From DTKD01 sp050948905 (GTDB lineage Bacteria > Armatimonadota > UBA5829), in contig JBMNES010000001.1 of the NCBI GenBank assembly GCA_050948905.1, positions 2,989,042 to 3,053,041 on the forward strand: a stretch of DNA of 64,000 nt. Direction: 5' to 3'. The translations under genes and the position numbers were made by a program. Shown in pieces: positions 41,245 to 50,581 of the stretch. Numbering within the stretch: position 1 is the stretch's first letter; every line of letters starts with the position of its first letter. The notes beneath the pieces are model-generated. The model was not told where the DNA came from and made no database searches. It saw only the letters and a list, made by a program, of their open reading frames with translations.

Positions 41245-41880
41245 TCAACCCCTGCCATAGAGATGCTTAGCCATGCTGGCGAATATCTGGTCTATCTGTT
41301 CCGGTTTGGCGTTTGGATCAATGTGAATTTGCACGTTGAAGTGAACTGATGGATCAGGGGACACGTGCTCCTCATTGGTGCTTTGCTTTGTTCCTGTGTA
41401 CACATAATGCCCGCCCTTTTCCCGGATCAGATCAGCCTGAAGAAAAATATCAATCAGGTACTTGGATTTTTCGGTGCCTCGTGTATTACCAGGCATCTGC
41501 AACGCGTGGAGAACCCGGCCTGGTAGCTCCTCCTGTGCTATGCTGCCGTTAGCCTTGATTTGTTTCAGAACCGCCTGAGTCTGCGGGCAATCATTGATGA
41601 TCTGGCGCCAGGCAGATGCAACTTCGCTTTTGATCTTGTTGGAAATGGCGAGCGCAAGCGTCTTGCCATTGTCGGTGAGCCGCTTTTTGTAGACCCCGAC
41701 CAGAACACCTGCAGACACTAAGAACTTATGGTTTGCTGATACTGCATTTCTGCTCAGGCCGGAGAAGCTCATAATTTCTTTGATCTCTAGCTCCTTGTCC
41801 GGGTTGAGGGCGTATGCGCTGAGTATCTTCTCCAATATATCGTACGTGCTTTCGGGCAATTCGAACTTTTGTGATTCCAC
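41245..41880 (-). CDS. Winged-helix protein paired with TIGR02391 (DUF5343-like)
   Basis: 211 residues from a GTG at 41880, nine bases after GGGAGG; longer readings add poorly folded N-terminal residues. Residues about 1-100 contain a winged helix (KEIMSFSGLSRNAVSANHKF, LVSAGVLVGVYKKRLTDNGK). A second helix-rich part (ILEELPGRVLHAL-like) follows. The C-terminus VHFNVQIHIDPNAKPEQIDQ followed by IFASMAKHLYG is a recurrent ending in DUF5343-like proteins that accompany TIGR02391 genes. Possibly a DNA-binding sensor for the pair; function not known. Confidence 0.7.
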   Translation of the reverse strand: MESQKFELPESTYDILEKILSAYALNPDKELEIKEIMSFSGLSRNAVSANHKFLVSAGVLVGVYKKRLTDNGKTLALAISNKIKSEVASAWRQIINDCPQTQAVLKQIKANGSIAQEELPGRVLHALQMPGNTRGTEKSKYLIDIFLQADLIREKGGHYVYTGTKQSTNEEHVSPDPSVHFNVQIHIDPNAKPEQIDQIFASMAKHLYGRG

Positions 41881-42232
41881 TAGCAAATACCTCCCTGTTG
41901 GTTTTCTGTTGCACCGAACATTTCGGGTTTCGGCAGCGTAAAATCCTCTGTGTAAATTGTTATGAGGTAGGTAAGACGCATTCCTCTTTATGATAATGCA
42001 ATCGGAACGTTTGAAGGAACGCGCTGTGAATGAAGTATACAACGATGAATTGGAAGAGGCAATAGAGGCCTGGCCCGAGGTTCTTTCCCCGGCGGATTTT
42101 AAGTCATCTTATGCCTACTTTAATTGTTCACATTATGTGCTGTTTACTCCTTATTTACGCTCAGATGCTTAACATCCGATGTTCATATATACTCTGCCTC
42201 ACAACTGGTATTCAGAAATCTGTTAGCATTCT

Positions 42233-42252
42233 GTTAGCAGTTTACTGCTAAC
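42233..42252. promoter_or_regulatory. Perfect inverted repeat, possible operator
   Basis: GTTAGCAGT and ACTGCTAAC form a perfect 9-base palindrome with a two-base centre, next to a direct repeat of tctgttagca. It could be a binding site for the nearby winged-helix protein; no supporting promoter is evident. Confidence 0.45.
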
Positions 42253-42504
42253 GAATTATCCTTCATTTTGGCGGATTGCGACGCGATGTGGGTAAATGGT
42301 TCGGTTTGGCTTAAGCACTACTTTGTGCAATGCGTCCAATTGTTTGGGTGGTTGTCTTCACCAGGATACATCTCATTACCAGCCGAGACCAGTAAATGGT
42401 CAAAACCAGCAGAAGAATACAATACGCGAACTATGCCGCTTTAACATGTGCTATAGACGCGAAGGATAACACGTCACAAGAAAGTGATCATCACTAAAAT
42501 CAAA

Positions 42505-42532
42505 AGTCCACCCCCACAATCGGGAATGGACT
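42505..42532 (-). terminator. Terminator of the motor/tubulin operon
   Basis: AGTCCA...CCCC pairs with GGGG...TGGACT (11 bases with small mismatches) around a six-base loop. On the minus strand TTTTGATTTT follows. It lies about 195 bases after the stop of the tubulin-like gene. Confidence 0.75.
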
Positions 42533-42727
42533 CTCAATTTGGTAAGTTGATTGATAGGACAAGGATTAGAATACGAACTCGTCCACATTCTTGGCAAAAC
42601 CTATCCAGGGCCCGATGGCGAATAGAGCCGTACTAGCAGCACGACGCCAGATGTGCGACGTTATAAAGACGTGGCGCGAACTGGCAGGCTGCCCCTAACG
42701 TCGGACTGCTCCCGTCTACGATTCAGG

Positions 42728-45700
42728 TCACGTTGCCTTGGGCCCGCCGAGCAGTGGCCGTTCTAAGCTCTCCTTGCAGTAAGCGCATTGTTTGACTCGC
42801 TTAGCTCTTCCACCGCTGCTGTCCATAATGTAGAGCGAGGACGTTGTATATCCCAGCTTCCCACCACAACGTGGACAGTGGTATGCGCTACGGCCATCCT
42901 CGTCGATCCTGAGCAACGACAATTCCCAAGGGTCTTTGTAGATCGATTGGTAAGCCCTCAACAATGCTTCATCACCTAAGATGTAATCAAGCAGGCTATC
43001 CTCGATATTCTGCCTTGAGAGACTGACATCTCCCTCAACAAAGCGGTTTTCTGCCCCCTTGATGAAAGTGATCAGTTTGTCCATCTCAACAACTGGATCG
43101 TGCAAATCCCGGAACTCTTTTATCTTTTGGTAAACTAGTGCCTCCACGCCTCTACTTCTCATAAGTGAAGCAACATCGTCCAGATTGTTGCTGAACTGAA
43201 CAAAACCAGGGTCGGCGGGCGACATAGGTTGATATTCAAACCGATAGTCCCTAGCTCCATTGAATTTCACTATGTCGAGTGCAACAGCTACCAAGAACAG
43301 ATTCTTAGTTCCCGTTCGCTCTTCTTCTATATCGCGAGACCAAGTGATCCATTCGTCGATGTCACCGCGACTATGGCAACAGGATTTCTCCTGAGCATTC
43401 TCATAGGCGTTGCGCCACTCACTAGGCTGTTCATCAATTAGCATCTGCACAATCCCCAGCGGGAATGCTCCTCTCTCACGCAAGATGAGCACCTGATTTG
43501 GTTCAACCACGTTGAGAGCCTCGACGTCACCACCAATCACCTTTGCACTCTCCAACTCCTGAGCGAACTCACGGGATTTCGCGTCCTGATGGTCGTAGAA
43601 TACGAACCCATAATGCTTGTTGGGATGGTCTTGGTGCCTAGGATGACTGAGATTCAGTCCGAGGAACAGCGCGGATTTCTCTTGAGCGCCCTGCATTATG
43701 CTAGCGCAATCCGGTCGTGCCAAAATCCTCTGGATTATATTGTGTTTCTTCAACTCTCGGAACGCGCTTCGAGCAGGCTTGGCATACTCCAGGAGTTGAT
43801 CCTCACTTATGTCCTGTATGTCTCTTGCCGTATCGAAGTACCCGATCTTGGATGGGTCCATCAACAAACGCTCCAGAGCCTTCTCCACGTAGCCTTGGAC
43901 GCATTCCATGGCCAGAATACTCTCGAGATCCTCTGGTCTGCCGGCAAAGCCTCGAATGTCCTTCTCAGCAATCAGACAGTCGTTGTATTCGCGTATTACG
44001 GTCTCACCAGGCTCAAACAACTCTGTCCCGTTTATGCTTCGAGTCCATCCGTCTTGAGCGCTACCTGATGGGACATCGGTCTTCTTATACAGATCATCCA
44101 TCCCATGAATAATGGAGGTCACCTCAGCTATCATCCCCGAAGCAGAGTCTTCCAGGCGTTTCCTTATGCTCGCCACGGTAGCGAGAGTATCCTCACAGAT
44201 GATACACAGTGCTTCTGAGCAGCATTGCCTTAATCGTTGTTCATAATAGTCGGTGAGAATTTGGATAAGTTCCCCGGCGTACCTCTCTTTTGCGCGTCGG
44301 CTCTGTCCAACGCGCTTGAGCCACCAATCCTGGTGACACTCAAGAAGTTGCTCATACGCAGTGTTAGCTTGGTCATTTAGACCTGAAATCACTGCGGCCA
44401 ATGAAGAGTCATCAAGCTCATCTCTCAATGACTTGATGCGTTTCTCAAGCGCATCCAAGAACATCAAAAGATTCTTGATACCAAAACAGTCGTGTTTGGA
44501 TAAGAAGAGAGTTACCTCGTCTCTTACTTTCTGACGCGTGAGGCTCCTCAAATGCTGCGAATTCTCCTCAACAGTTTGAGGCACGATTCTGGACGGAAGG
44601 TCAGGAAACACATCAGCCAATCCGCCATCAAATGCAGCGTCAATCTGCTCCCTTACGATGGTTGCAAGCTCCGGTGATCCAATAGACTTTGACTGTAACT
44701 CACGGAGTTTGCGCGCGATTCTATCGGCCAGAGTTGCGTCCCCCAGCATCGTGAGCTGCCTGATTGAATTGTCCTTGTTCGTTATTGGCACATTGCCTAA
44801 GCGAAGCTTGGTCTGCGTTTCTGTAAGACGGTCACTGTCGCTTCCTGCAAGGAGTTGGTACCCGCGCTTTGCCAGGCGTAGCGTACAGGCTTTGTAAACC
44901 TTAGCAAATGGGAACTCAACCACACCCAAACCAAACGTGAAGTACTTCTGGGTCGCGCCCCAGAGATCTCGTTGGATGAAGAATGTCGCTATATTGTCAC
45001 GCTTATTATCTCTGGGAATCCCACTACTGCCGATGAGATCCGTATAGACATAATCGGCTGTCGACGTAACTAGCCTTGAATATTCAGACGGATCAGCGCC
45101 CCTACTCTGAACCAGATACGTATGCCCGAACGGGGTCATTCCTGGCATCCCTTCCCACGGTTGGCCGGGTGAGTCTGGGTATTGAACCTTGTACCTGACG
45201 CGATCATCAGAGAAGTGGTTTAGCTCCACCAGTGCCGAGTATGCGTTTATGGAGTACAACTGGTTGCGTTCCTGCTGAGATGGAAGCAAGAATATCCCGG
45301 TTGACTCAAGGTTGTAGCCTGGCCGAGACCTCAAAAAGTAGCCCAGGTCGATGAAAGACCCGCTAGCCGTCCCTCCGCACAGAGTTCCTACTACATATAC
45401 GTAAACAGTGTCGTTGGAAAACGCCACGTTCACAGGAACATCAGACTCTTTTGAGAACTCAGCGGATGCTTGCTGCGAACTCAACGATACCAGCTTATCC
45501 ACTTCATCGGATATAACTTTCTTGACTGTCTCATAGTTGAAAAGCAGCGCAAGCCTACCCATAATACGGATGTTGCTTGCTCCGTTGGCTATGGCTGTGT
45601 GCGTGCCCGTGATCTCGGGGATGTCCCAACTCGGAAAATCGATGGATTGCTTGTAATTCTGTGGATTGGTGATCAGATTGGCGTAGTCGTTCACATCGAT

Positions 45701-45913
45701 CTTGAGATGAACGCACTTGGCATACCTGCTGGCCAGCGACTCAGGTGCAAGATGCGCAGTCTCCAGAACTACAGTCCGTATCCAGGGTACATTATCAGGG
45801 GATCCGTGTGTCCAGACGATCTTCTCAAGAATCTGATTGCATACCATTGCTCCGGTCGATCCGAGACCGATTAATAGGGCCTTGCGTCCGTTTATGGTTA
45901 TGGGTTCTGGCAT
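42728..45913 (-). CDS. Tubulin-like GTPase with C-terminal zinc ribbon
   Basis: 1061 residues, last gene of the operon. The N-terminal GTPase fold matches the Tubulin_2-type family: the T1-like loop IGLGSTGAMVCNQILEKI (glycines at 16-21) and the signature VYVVGTLCGGTASGSFIDLG (180-186), corresponding to GGGTGSG of tubulin/FtsZ. A large helical middle (300-750) of unknown kind follows. The C-terminus (about 1010-1060) has CPRCG and CAYC around a hydrophobic strand, a zinc ribbon. ATG at 45913, eight bases after GGAGG. Proteins of this type are often beside vWA-domain genes. It could polymerise or bind nucleotide as a switch; neither is shown by sequence. Confidence 0.8.
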   Translation of the reverse strand: MPEPITINGRKALLIGLGSTGAMVCNQILEKIVWTHGSPDNVPWIRTVVLETAHLAPESLASRYAKCVHLKIDVNDYANLITNPQNYKQSIDFPSWDIPEITGTHTAIANGASNIRIMGRLALLFNYETVKKVISDEVDKLVSLSSQQASAEFSKESDVPVNVAFSNDTVYVYVVGTLCGGTASGSFIDLGYFLRSRPGYNLESTGIFLLPSQQERNQLYSINAYSALVELNHFSDDRVRYKVQYPDSPGQPWEGMPGMTPFGHTYLVQSRGADPSEYSRLVTSTADYVYTDLIGSSGIPRDNKRDNIATFFIQRDLWGATQKYFTFGLGVVEFPFAKVYKACTLRLAKRGYQLLAGSDSDRLTETQTKLRLGNVPITNKDNSIRQLTMLGDATLADRIARKLRELQSKSIGSPELATIVREQIDAAFDGGLADVFPDLPSRIVPQTVEENSQHLRSLTRQKVRDEVTLFLSKHDCFGIKNLLMFLDALEKRIKSLRDELDDSSLAAVISGLNDQANTAYEQLLECHQDWWLKRVGQSRRAKERYAGELIQILTDYYEQRLRQCCSEALCIICEDTLATVASIRKRLEDSASGMIAEVTSIIHGMDDLYKKTDVPSGSAQDGWTRSINGTELFEPGETVIREYNDCLIAEKDIRGFAGRPEDLESILAMECVQGYVEKALERLLMDPSKIGYFDTARDIQDISEDQLLEYAKPARSAFRELKKHNIIQRILARPDCASIMQGAQEKSALFLGLNLSHPRHQDHPNKHYGFVFYDHQDAKSREFAQELESAKVIGGDVEALNVVEPNQVLILRERGAFPLGIVQMLIDEQPSEWRNAYENAQEKSCCHSRGDIDEWITWSRDIEEERTGTKNLFLVAVALDIVKFNGARDYRFEYQPMSPADPGFVQFSNNLDDVASLMRSRGVEALVYQKIKEFRDLHDPVVEMDKLITFIKGAENRFVEGDVSLSRQNIEDSLLDYILGDEALLRAYQSIYKDPWELSLLRIDEDGRSAYHCPRCGGKLGYTTSSLYIMDSSGGRAKRVKQCAYCKESLERPLLGGPKAT

Positions 45914-45931
45914 AGAATAGCCTCCAAAATC

Positions 45932-46318
45932 CTATTTCCGCGCGGGATGACGACGTGTAAGGAAGAGCATCACGCCGAAGAAAACAAGAAAAGCCATCAG
46001 ACTAGCCCAGAACCATACCGGCATGCTGATGTGCAGGATGTATCTGAACAGAATGAATCCAATGAAGATTAGCCATAGACAGGTGCCGAACCAGCAGCCG
46101 AGGCGAGCCATGTTCGGTGGATAGCCTATCCTTAGCGTCAGAGAGGTAAAGATGACCGCTATTAGATAGCCCACCAGCGCGGAGCCCAATATGTAGGCCA
46201 GAGTGACAGTATTCGTGAGCACTTGCACCATGGTAGGTTGTTGTTCATGCTGTGCAAGAGCTGGTGCCGCGAACGTCGCAAGGCACATTGCTATGGGTAA
46301 TACATTCTTTGGCTTCAC
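45932..46318 (-). CDS. Small membrane protein of the motor operon
   Basis: 128 residues from a GTG at 46318, nine bases after AGGAGG. A signal-like N-terminus (MKPKNVLPIAMCLATFAAPA), then three hydrophobic segments (YILGSALVGYLIAVIFTSL, LGCWFGTCLWLIFIGFILF, WFWASLMAFLVFFGVMLFLT). No family recognised. It is in the middle of the operon, 11 bases after the vWA-like gene and 19 bases before the tubulin-like gene, so it is probably a membrane anchor or channel component of the system. Confidence 0.7.
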   Translation of the reverse strand: MKPKNVLPIAMCLATFAAPALAQHEQQPTMVQVLTNTVTLAYILGSALVGYLIAVIFTSLTLRIGYPPNMARLGCWFGTCLWLIFIGFILFRYILHISMPVWFWASLMAFLVFFGVMLFLTRRHPARK

Positions 46319-46328
46319 TTCTTCCTCC

Positions 46329-47546
46329 TCAGCTTGAGACTACGCGTGCATTGAACTGTATATAGCTATTTGCTTGAGTGTTCTTCACGGAGATAGTCTT
46401 GTCGATAGTAGAAAGCACTATCACGTTTCTTTCCGAGCCACAGCTAACCTGGAACTTACCATGATTACGGATAATCACATTGCCTTTCGCTTTCACCTCC
46501 AGCACAGCAACCTTTTGTCGTCCACTCAGCTCTGGTAGCGCAATACACTGCTGGTCGTCTGGGTCTCCCCCTATGTAGGTGGGCTTCCCGTAGCGAACAG
46601 AACCTTGCAGCCCGCCAATTTGGACGAACTGCGTTTTGTTGATAAAGGACCAATACCAAACTGCAACGCCGACCAGCAGGAGCACCAATACTATCAGAAC
46701 AATAGCAGTCCAGTTTACTGGGTGAATCTCCGCGCTTCTATCTGCCTCCGGGCGATTGTCTGATTGCTGCTGAGTTGTCTGCGAAACCTTGGCAAGCAGC
46801 TCTGATCTGCTTGTGGATTCCAGCTCTGCCAGCGGTTGTAGACTTGATGGGGCATAGATCGAATAAAAGACAGCAAATGGTACAGGTTGGCCCGCACCGT
46901 CAACATTCCGCCCCTCGATTCGTCCCCTCGTAGCAAGTTCGAATCCGGTCGTCTCAAGCGTCTTCGTGAACTCAGGATCCTTGGCCGCAAGCCCATATTC
47001 CCCAGGACGAACAGGGGGCTCTGATACTTCCGAATCGCTAAGGATTATGATCACGGTAGATTTTGGCAACTCTACTCGGCTTAGCGCAGACAACAATGCA
47101 CGTTCATCATCATGTCCCCCAAGCGAGCCGTTTCTGATTTGCGGAGACTTAGGAGCCAGAGCATACAGCTCTCTTATTCTGCTTCTGCGGAATGTCTCGT
47201 TCCAGACCGATCCCCCCCAGAGATCCAACTCGAATGGGGAAAATGATACTTTGTCAGCATACTTGTCATTTTGTATCATATACTGACTAAGCAGGCCATT
47301 ATAGAGATCCCGTACTGCGCGGGCTCGCGGACCATTGGTTCTGACCGTATTCATTAGGACAACGAAGTGGAAAGTGCCCTTCTCTGCATCACTGCCTGAC
47401 TTGGCTATCGCTTTACCTAAGTCATTTCGCAATGTATCAAAAGATACGAGACACTCCGCAGGTGATTCCTCGGCACAAGCGGGTAAGACTGGGCTCAGTA
47501 GCAGTATCAGCACAAGCACAAAGGCGAGGCTTACAATTTTTTTCAT
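46329..47546 (-). CDS. Membrane-anchored vWA-like protein with degenerate MIDAS
   Basis: 405 residues, ATG at 47546 overlapping the propeller gene stop (ATGA) after GGAGG. A signal peptide (IVSLAFVLVLILLLSPVLPA) is followed by a vWA-like Rossmann domain: strand FHFVVLMNTVRTNG, HDDERALLSALSRVELPKST and strand VIIILSDSEVSEPPVR. The DxSxS motif of metal-binding vWA domains is absent (VVLMNTVRT), so metal binding is doubtful. One membrane helix (WTAIVLIVLVLLLVGVAVWY, about 283-305) separates it from a C-terminal beta-rich domain of 100 residues. The vWA part thus faces outward and the C-terminal part inward. Confidence 0.7.
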   Translation of the reverse strand: MKKIVSLAFVLVLILLLSPVLPACAEESPAECLVSFDTLRNDLGKAIAKSGSDAEKGTFHFVVLMNTVRTNGPRARAVRDLYNGLLSQYMIQNDKYADKVSFSPFELDLWGGSVWNETFRRSRIRELYALAPKSPQIRNGSLGGHDDERALLSALSRVELPKSTVIIILSDSEVSEPPVRPGEYGLAAKDPEFTKTLETTGFELATRGRIEGRNVDGAGQPVPFAVFYSIYAPSSLQPLAELESTSRSELLAKVSQTTQQQSDNRPEADRSAEIHPVNWTAIVLIVLVLLLVGVAVWYWSFINKTQFVQIGGLQGSVRYGKPTYIGGDPDDQQCIALPELSGRQKVAVLEVKAKGNVIIRNHGKFQVSCGSERNVIVLSTIDKTISVKNTQANSYIQFNARVVSS

Positions 47547-48916
47547 GACGCCTCCTGAAATGCGTAGGTCCGCAGCTTCACTTCAGCACCTTCGCGTGAT
47601 GCGACAACCAATCTTGAATCTGCAACGCACAGGATTGGTGCCATAGCAGTAGTGGCAACAGAGCTAACAGCGCCCGTTGATGGGTTTATGAGGCAAGTCT
47701 CTGTTCTGCCGGGTGAAGACCTCTTCAATAATAGTCGCGAATCACCTGAACCATCAGTAATCGCCAGCATGTCTGGCTCCGTACTGGCTCCTGTGGACAG
47801 ATCCACTCTTTCTGGGTTACGAGTTATGGCGCCAAGTTCAAAGCGAAGTACGCCAGCCCGGCAAGCGACGTATAGGTTCTCTTCAAGAACACTAAACTCC
47901 GCAATCGCGTCCTGGCCAAGCAAACGGCTTGCATGGTTATCGTCTGGACCTCCAAATGACCAGATGCGTAGTTGTTGCTCAGAATCGTAGCCCACCGATA
48001 TGAGTCGCCCGCTGGATGAAGCTATGCGAGTGCATCGGCAACCAGAAAGTTCTTGAGCGAATCTGGCCTCGCCTGAGTCGAGGCTTAACGACAGGACTCC
48101 CCGCCCCTCGGTGGCAAGATGCAATCCATTCGCCGCAACAGCATCGGTGATCTCCTGAGCGCGCAGATCAAGCGAAAACACACTCTCTGTCCACGCAGTC
48201 GTATCAACGGCCAGAATCTCAGTGCGTAGTCCAGCAATCGAGCGTATCACGAGCCAATGTTTCTCGTCTTTGGCTTGGCGCACGAAGATGCCCTCGTAGT
48301 CTTTATAGACTGCGTCATCCATCAGGGAAATAGCAATTGCTCTTCGATCTCCCAGGACAAATGCGTGCCCGTCATCCAATATGAGTGATCTCGGCTCAAA
48401 ACCGGGAACTTGGGGCAGCAGAACCGTGCTTACACGGTGCCAATTCTGCCCATCCCACCGAAATGAAAGCAAGGTCTTGGGTGACACGGCAACGAGTTGA
48501 CCATACCTGTAAGCGATGAGCCGTATGTCCTCCTTACAGGTCAGCGCTGCTACAGGGCGAATCGAATGTCCGAAAACTCCACTCCATCGGGCCGAATTCG
48601 TGCCGTCCAGAGATCCACGATCAGATGGGAACGCTGATGAAGGTTCTATCAGCGACGCTGAGCAGCCAGGGTTCAGGCAATTGCGTTCGTCCAACTTGTA
48701 CAGGCGTCCACAGATCGGGCAAGCTTTGAATGGATGTCCGCATAGCGGACAGCTTGCCTGCCAATGTCCATTTGCGTCAGCAATTGGAACTACAGCATCC
48801 GGCTCCGACTCCTGATACGGGCATATCTGGGCAACTCTCTTGCCACACCAAACGCAGAAAACCGCGCCCGGCACCTCCTCCGGCAGACTCTGGTCGCAAT
48901 GCGGACAGATGCTCAT
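47543..48916 (-). CDS. Zinc-ribbon and beta-propeller-like protein
   Basis: 457 residues. The first 95 residues carry eight paired Cys: CPHC, CVWC, CPLC, CPICG and CLNPGC, forming two or three zinc ribbons. Residues about 120-450 are repeated beta-strands with no strong signature (RLIAYRYGQLVAVSPKTLLS, AFVLGDRRAIAISLMDDAVY, RIASSSGRLISVGYDSEQQL), suggesting a six- or seven-bladed propeller. No membrane segments. It is coupled to its neighbours by ATGA overlaps on both sides. A scaffold or sensor in a complex is a reasonable guess. Confidence 0.7.
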   Translation of the reverse strand: MSICPHCDQSLPEEVPGAVFCVWCGKRVAQICPYQESEPDAVVPIADANGHWQASCPLCGHPFKACPICGRLYKLDERNCLNPGCSASLIEPSSAFPSDRGSLDGTNSARWSGVFGHSIRPVAALTCKEDIRLIAYRYGQLVAVSPKTLLSFRWDGQNWHRVSTVLLPQVPGFEPRSLILDDGHAFVLGDRRAIAISLMDDAVYKDYEGIFVRQAKDEKHWLVIRSIAGLRTEILAVDTTAWTESVFSLDLRAQEITDAVAANGLHLATEGRGVLSLSLDSGEARFAQELSGCRCTRIASSSGRLISVGYDSEQQLRIWSFGGPDDNHASRLLGQDAIAEFSVLEENLYVACRAGVLRFELGAITRNPERVDLSTGASTEPDMLAITDGSGDSRLLLKRSSPGRTETCLINPSTGAVSSVATTAMAPILCVADSRLVVASREGAEVKLRTYAFQEAS

Positions 48917-50571
48917 CCTTTGGTTTCCTTTTTGTCATTTAACAAATCATCAAGTAGCTGGTCATCAACTGATCTAGGCGCGTCGGGAGCCTCAGCATCC
49001 GATGGGCAGGCTTCACTATTGTCGGTAAGTAGCTCTTCTTCCGGGCAGTTTTTGCCAGGCTGCGGGGTATCAGGTGGGCACGCTTGCTCAGATGGGCATG
49101 TGGCCTCCGTGTCGGCAGAAAAACTCGCATCTGATGCGGGTTCAGCCACGTCAGCTTCAGCTACGTCATTTTGAACATCATCAGTATTGATTGTTGTCTT
49201 GATGCTGTCTGATTGAAGTGACTCTGAGCTGAAAACACATCGGCGAACCAGGGCCTTCCTGAGAACGGTTACCTTTTGTGTATTATCCCTGAACGTGAAG
49301 CCTACGCGCCGGGTAGCTTCAATCTGATTGTCACGTGACGGGTCGTCAACCCATACCAGGTCACGGTCACTGAAGTCGTGATGATCCTTTCTAAACATAT
49401 CACCTTTTGCTGGACAGATCACGGAGAGTCCTTTTGACTCCAACAACTCGTGTGTATTGTTCTGTATAAGCAACAAGCAATAGTAGTCATCGAAATATTG
49501 AGGGTCTAGGCCGCGTTTGACCAAGACTGGCAAAGTATCTACCGTTCCGTATATATAAGCCCGTATTCTATCTAAGTTTTGCTCAAACCACATACGTCCT
49601 TGCTGAATGCCAAGGTCATTGCGCAGTAACAATATCCCGGACAGCAGCTCTCTCACCTCGTTCGGTAGGGCTTCATAGTGTTCTAACAGACGTTGCTGCA
49701 GTCCCTGTAGGTCCCTTGGAATAGATGAACGCTCAAGCTGAGAAAGTTCGAGTTGTGTGTTAGCGAGGTCGGATTGAGCCGTCTTATATAACTGACTGGA
49801 ATATTCAGCCTCTTTTTTTGCTTCATTCAGATCATCTCTGAGTGAGTCTGCCCTAGCCGACACCTCATCATAACTGGCGTTCGCTGCACTCAGGCGTCGC
49901 TCCATCTCATCGCATTGGTTCCGCCATCTTTCAATCTCTTGCAATGCAGAGGATGACAGCTGTGCACTGGCTGGTGGGTATGGCTCGTTCCTCCTACAAT
50001 CTGTCTCGGGATACCCGGCGACTGCGTCATTCTTGGTGATGCTGCCCCTTCCCGAGGGCCTGCAATCTGTCTGGCTACCGGTTCTACCTTTCCAACAGAC
50101 AGGGATCTCAATCAGTTGGGCGAGCAAATCGTTCAGGCATTGACCTTGTTCCTCCTGTTTTGTCTGCACTCTCGCAGATGGTGCAGCATCATTGTACAAA
50201 CGTATGAATTCCTTAGAATAATCAGTGCTGACACAATCATTGCCACGCAAGCTCTCGCACAGGCCTTCCAATCTCTTCCAGAGACTGATCAGACCATCGT
50301 GAGTCTTCGTTTCTTTGAGCTCCGCTTGCATCTGCACCAACTCAGATTGAATTGCCTGGTAGCTACGTTTCATATGTCGTCTTCCTATGAGCTGACTAAT
50401 CTTGCAGAAAAGTCGTTTGATTGCCTCAAAGATCGCATCTGCCACGGTGGCAATTACCGACCTTTTCAGCTGTCTATTGGCCTTGGCTGCATTTTCTGTT
50501 GTCTTGCGGGCCGCAGGATCTGGTACTCTCTGCGGCTGGGTGGGTTTCCTAAACTTTTTGCGCTTCGCCAT
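48913..50571 (-). CDS. Coiled-coil protein with possible GrpE-like C-terminal segment
   Basis: 552 residues, ATG at 50571 after AGGGGAGAG. A very basic N-terminus, a hydrophobic patch near 40-60, a heptad-rich coiled coil (about 205-285: LQEIERWRNQCDEMERRLSA, DSLRDDLNEAKKEAEYSSQL), a globular part (300-450) and an acidic Asp/Glu/Pro-rich tail. The segment GFTFRDNTQKVTVLRKALVR resembles the end of GrpE-type nucleotide-exchange factors, which is notable because an Hsp70-like gene lies ten bases upstream; the resemblance is weak and needs a profile search. Confidence 0.6.
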   Translation of the reverse strand: MAKRKKFRKPTQPQRVPDPAARKTTENAAKANRQLKRSVIATVADAIFEAIKRLFCKISQLIGRRHMKRSYQAIQSELVQMQAELKETKTHDGLISLWKRLEGLCESLRGNDCVSTDYSKEFIRLYNDAAPSARVQTKQEEQGQCLNDLLAQLIEIPVCWKGRTGSQTDCRPSGRGSITKNDAVAGYPETDCRRNEPYPPASAQLSSSALQEIERWRNQCDEMERRLSAANASYDEVSARADSLRDDLNEAKKEAEYSSQLYKTAQSDLANTQLELSQLERSSIPRDLQGLQQRLLEHYEALPNEVRELLSGILLLRNDLGIQQGRMWFEQNLDRIRAYIYGTVDTLPVLVKRGLDPQYFDDYYCLLLIQNNTHELLESKGLSVICPAKGDMFRKDHHDFSDRDLVWVDDPSRDNQIEATRRVGFTFRDNTQKVTVLRKALVRRCVFSSESLQSDSIKTTINTDDVQNDVAEADVAEPASDASFSADTEATCPSEQACPPDTPQPGKNCPEEELLTDNSEACPSDAEAPDAPRSVDDQLLDDLLNDKKETKG

Positions 50572-50581
50572 GCTCTCTCCC

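Larger units (their letters stand above)
41881..42727. other. Long intergenic region between the TIGR02391 module and the motor operon
   Basis: 847 bases. A possible 60-codon plus-strand frame (41990-42172) is of doubtful reality. Two direct copies of tctgttagca (42220-42241) and a perfect 9-base inverted repeat lie in the middle, and the terminator of the neighbouring operon is at 42505-42532. Bases 42533-42727 show nothing recognisable. Confidence 0.5.

Noticed and set aside
41990..42172. 60-codon plus-strand frame beginning MIMQSERLKERAVNEVYNDE
   Set aside because: No ribosome-binding site, short, and no partner gene. Kept only as a note on the intergenic region.
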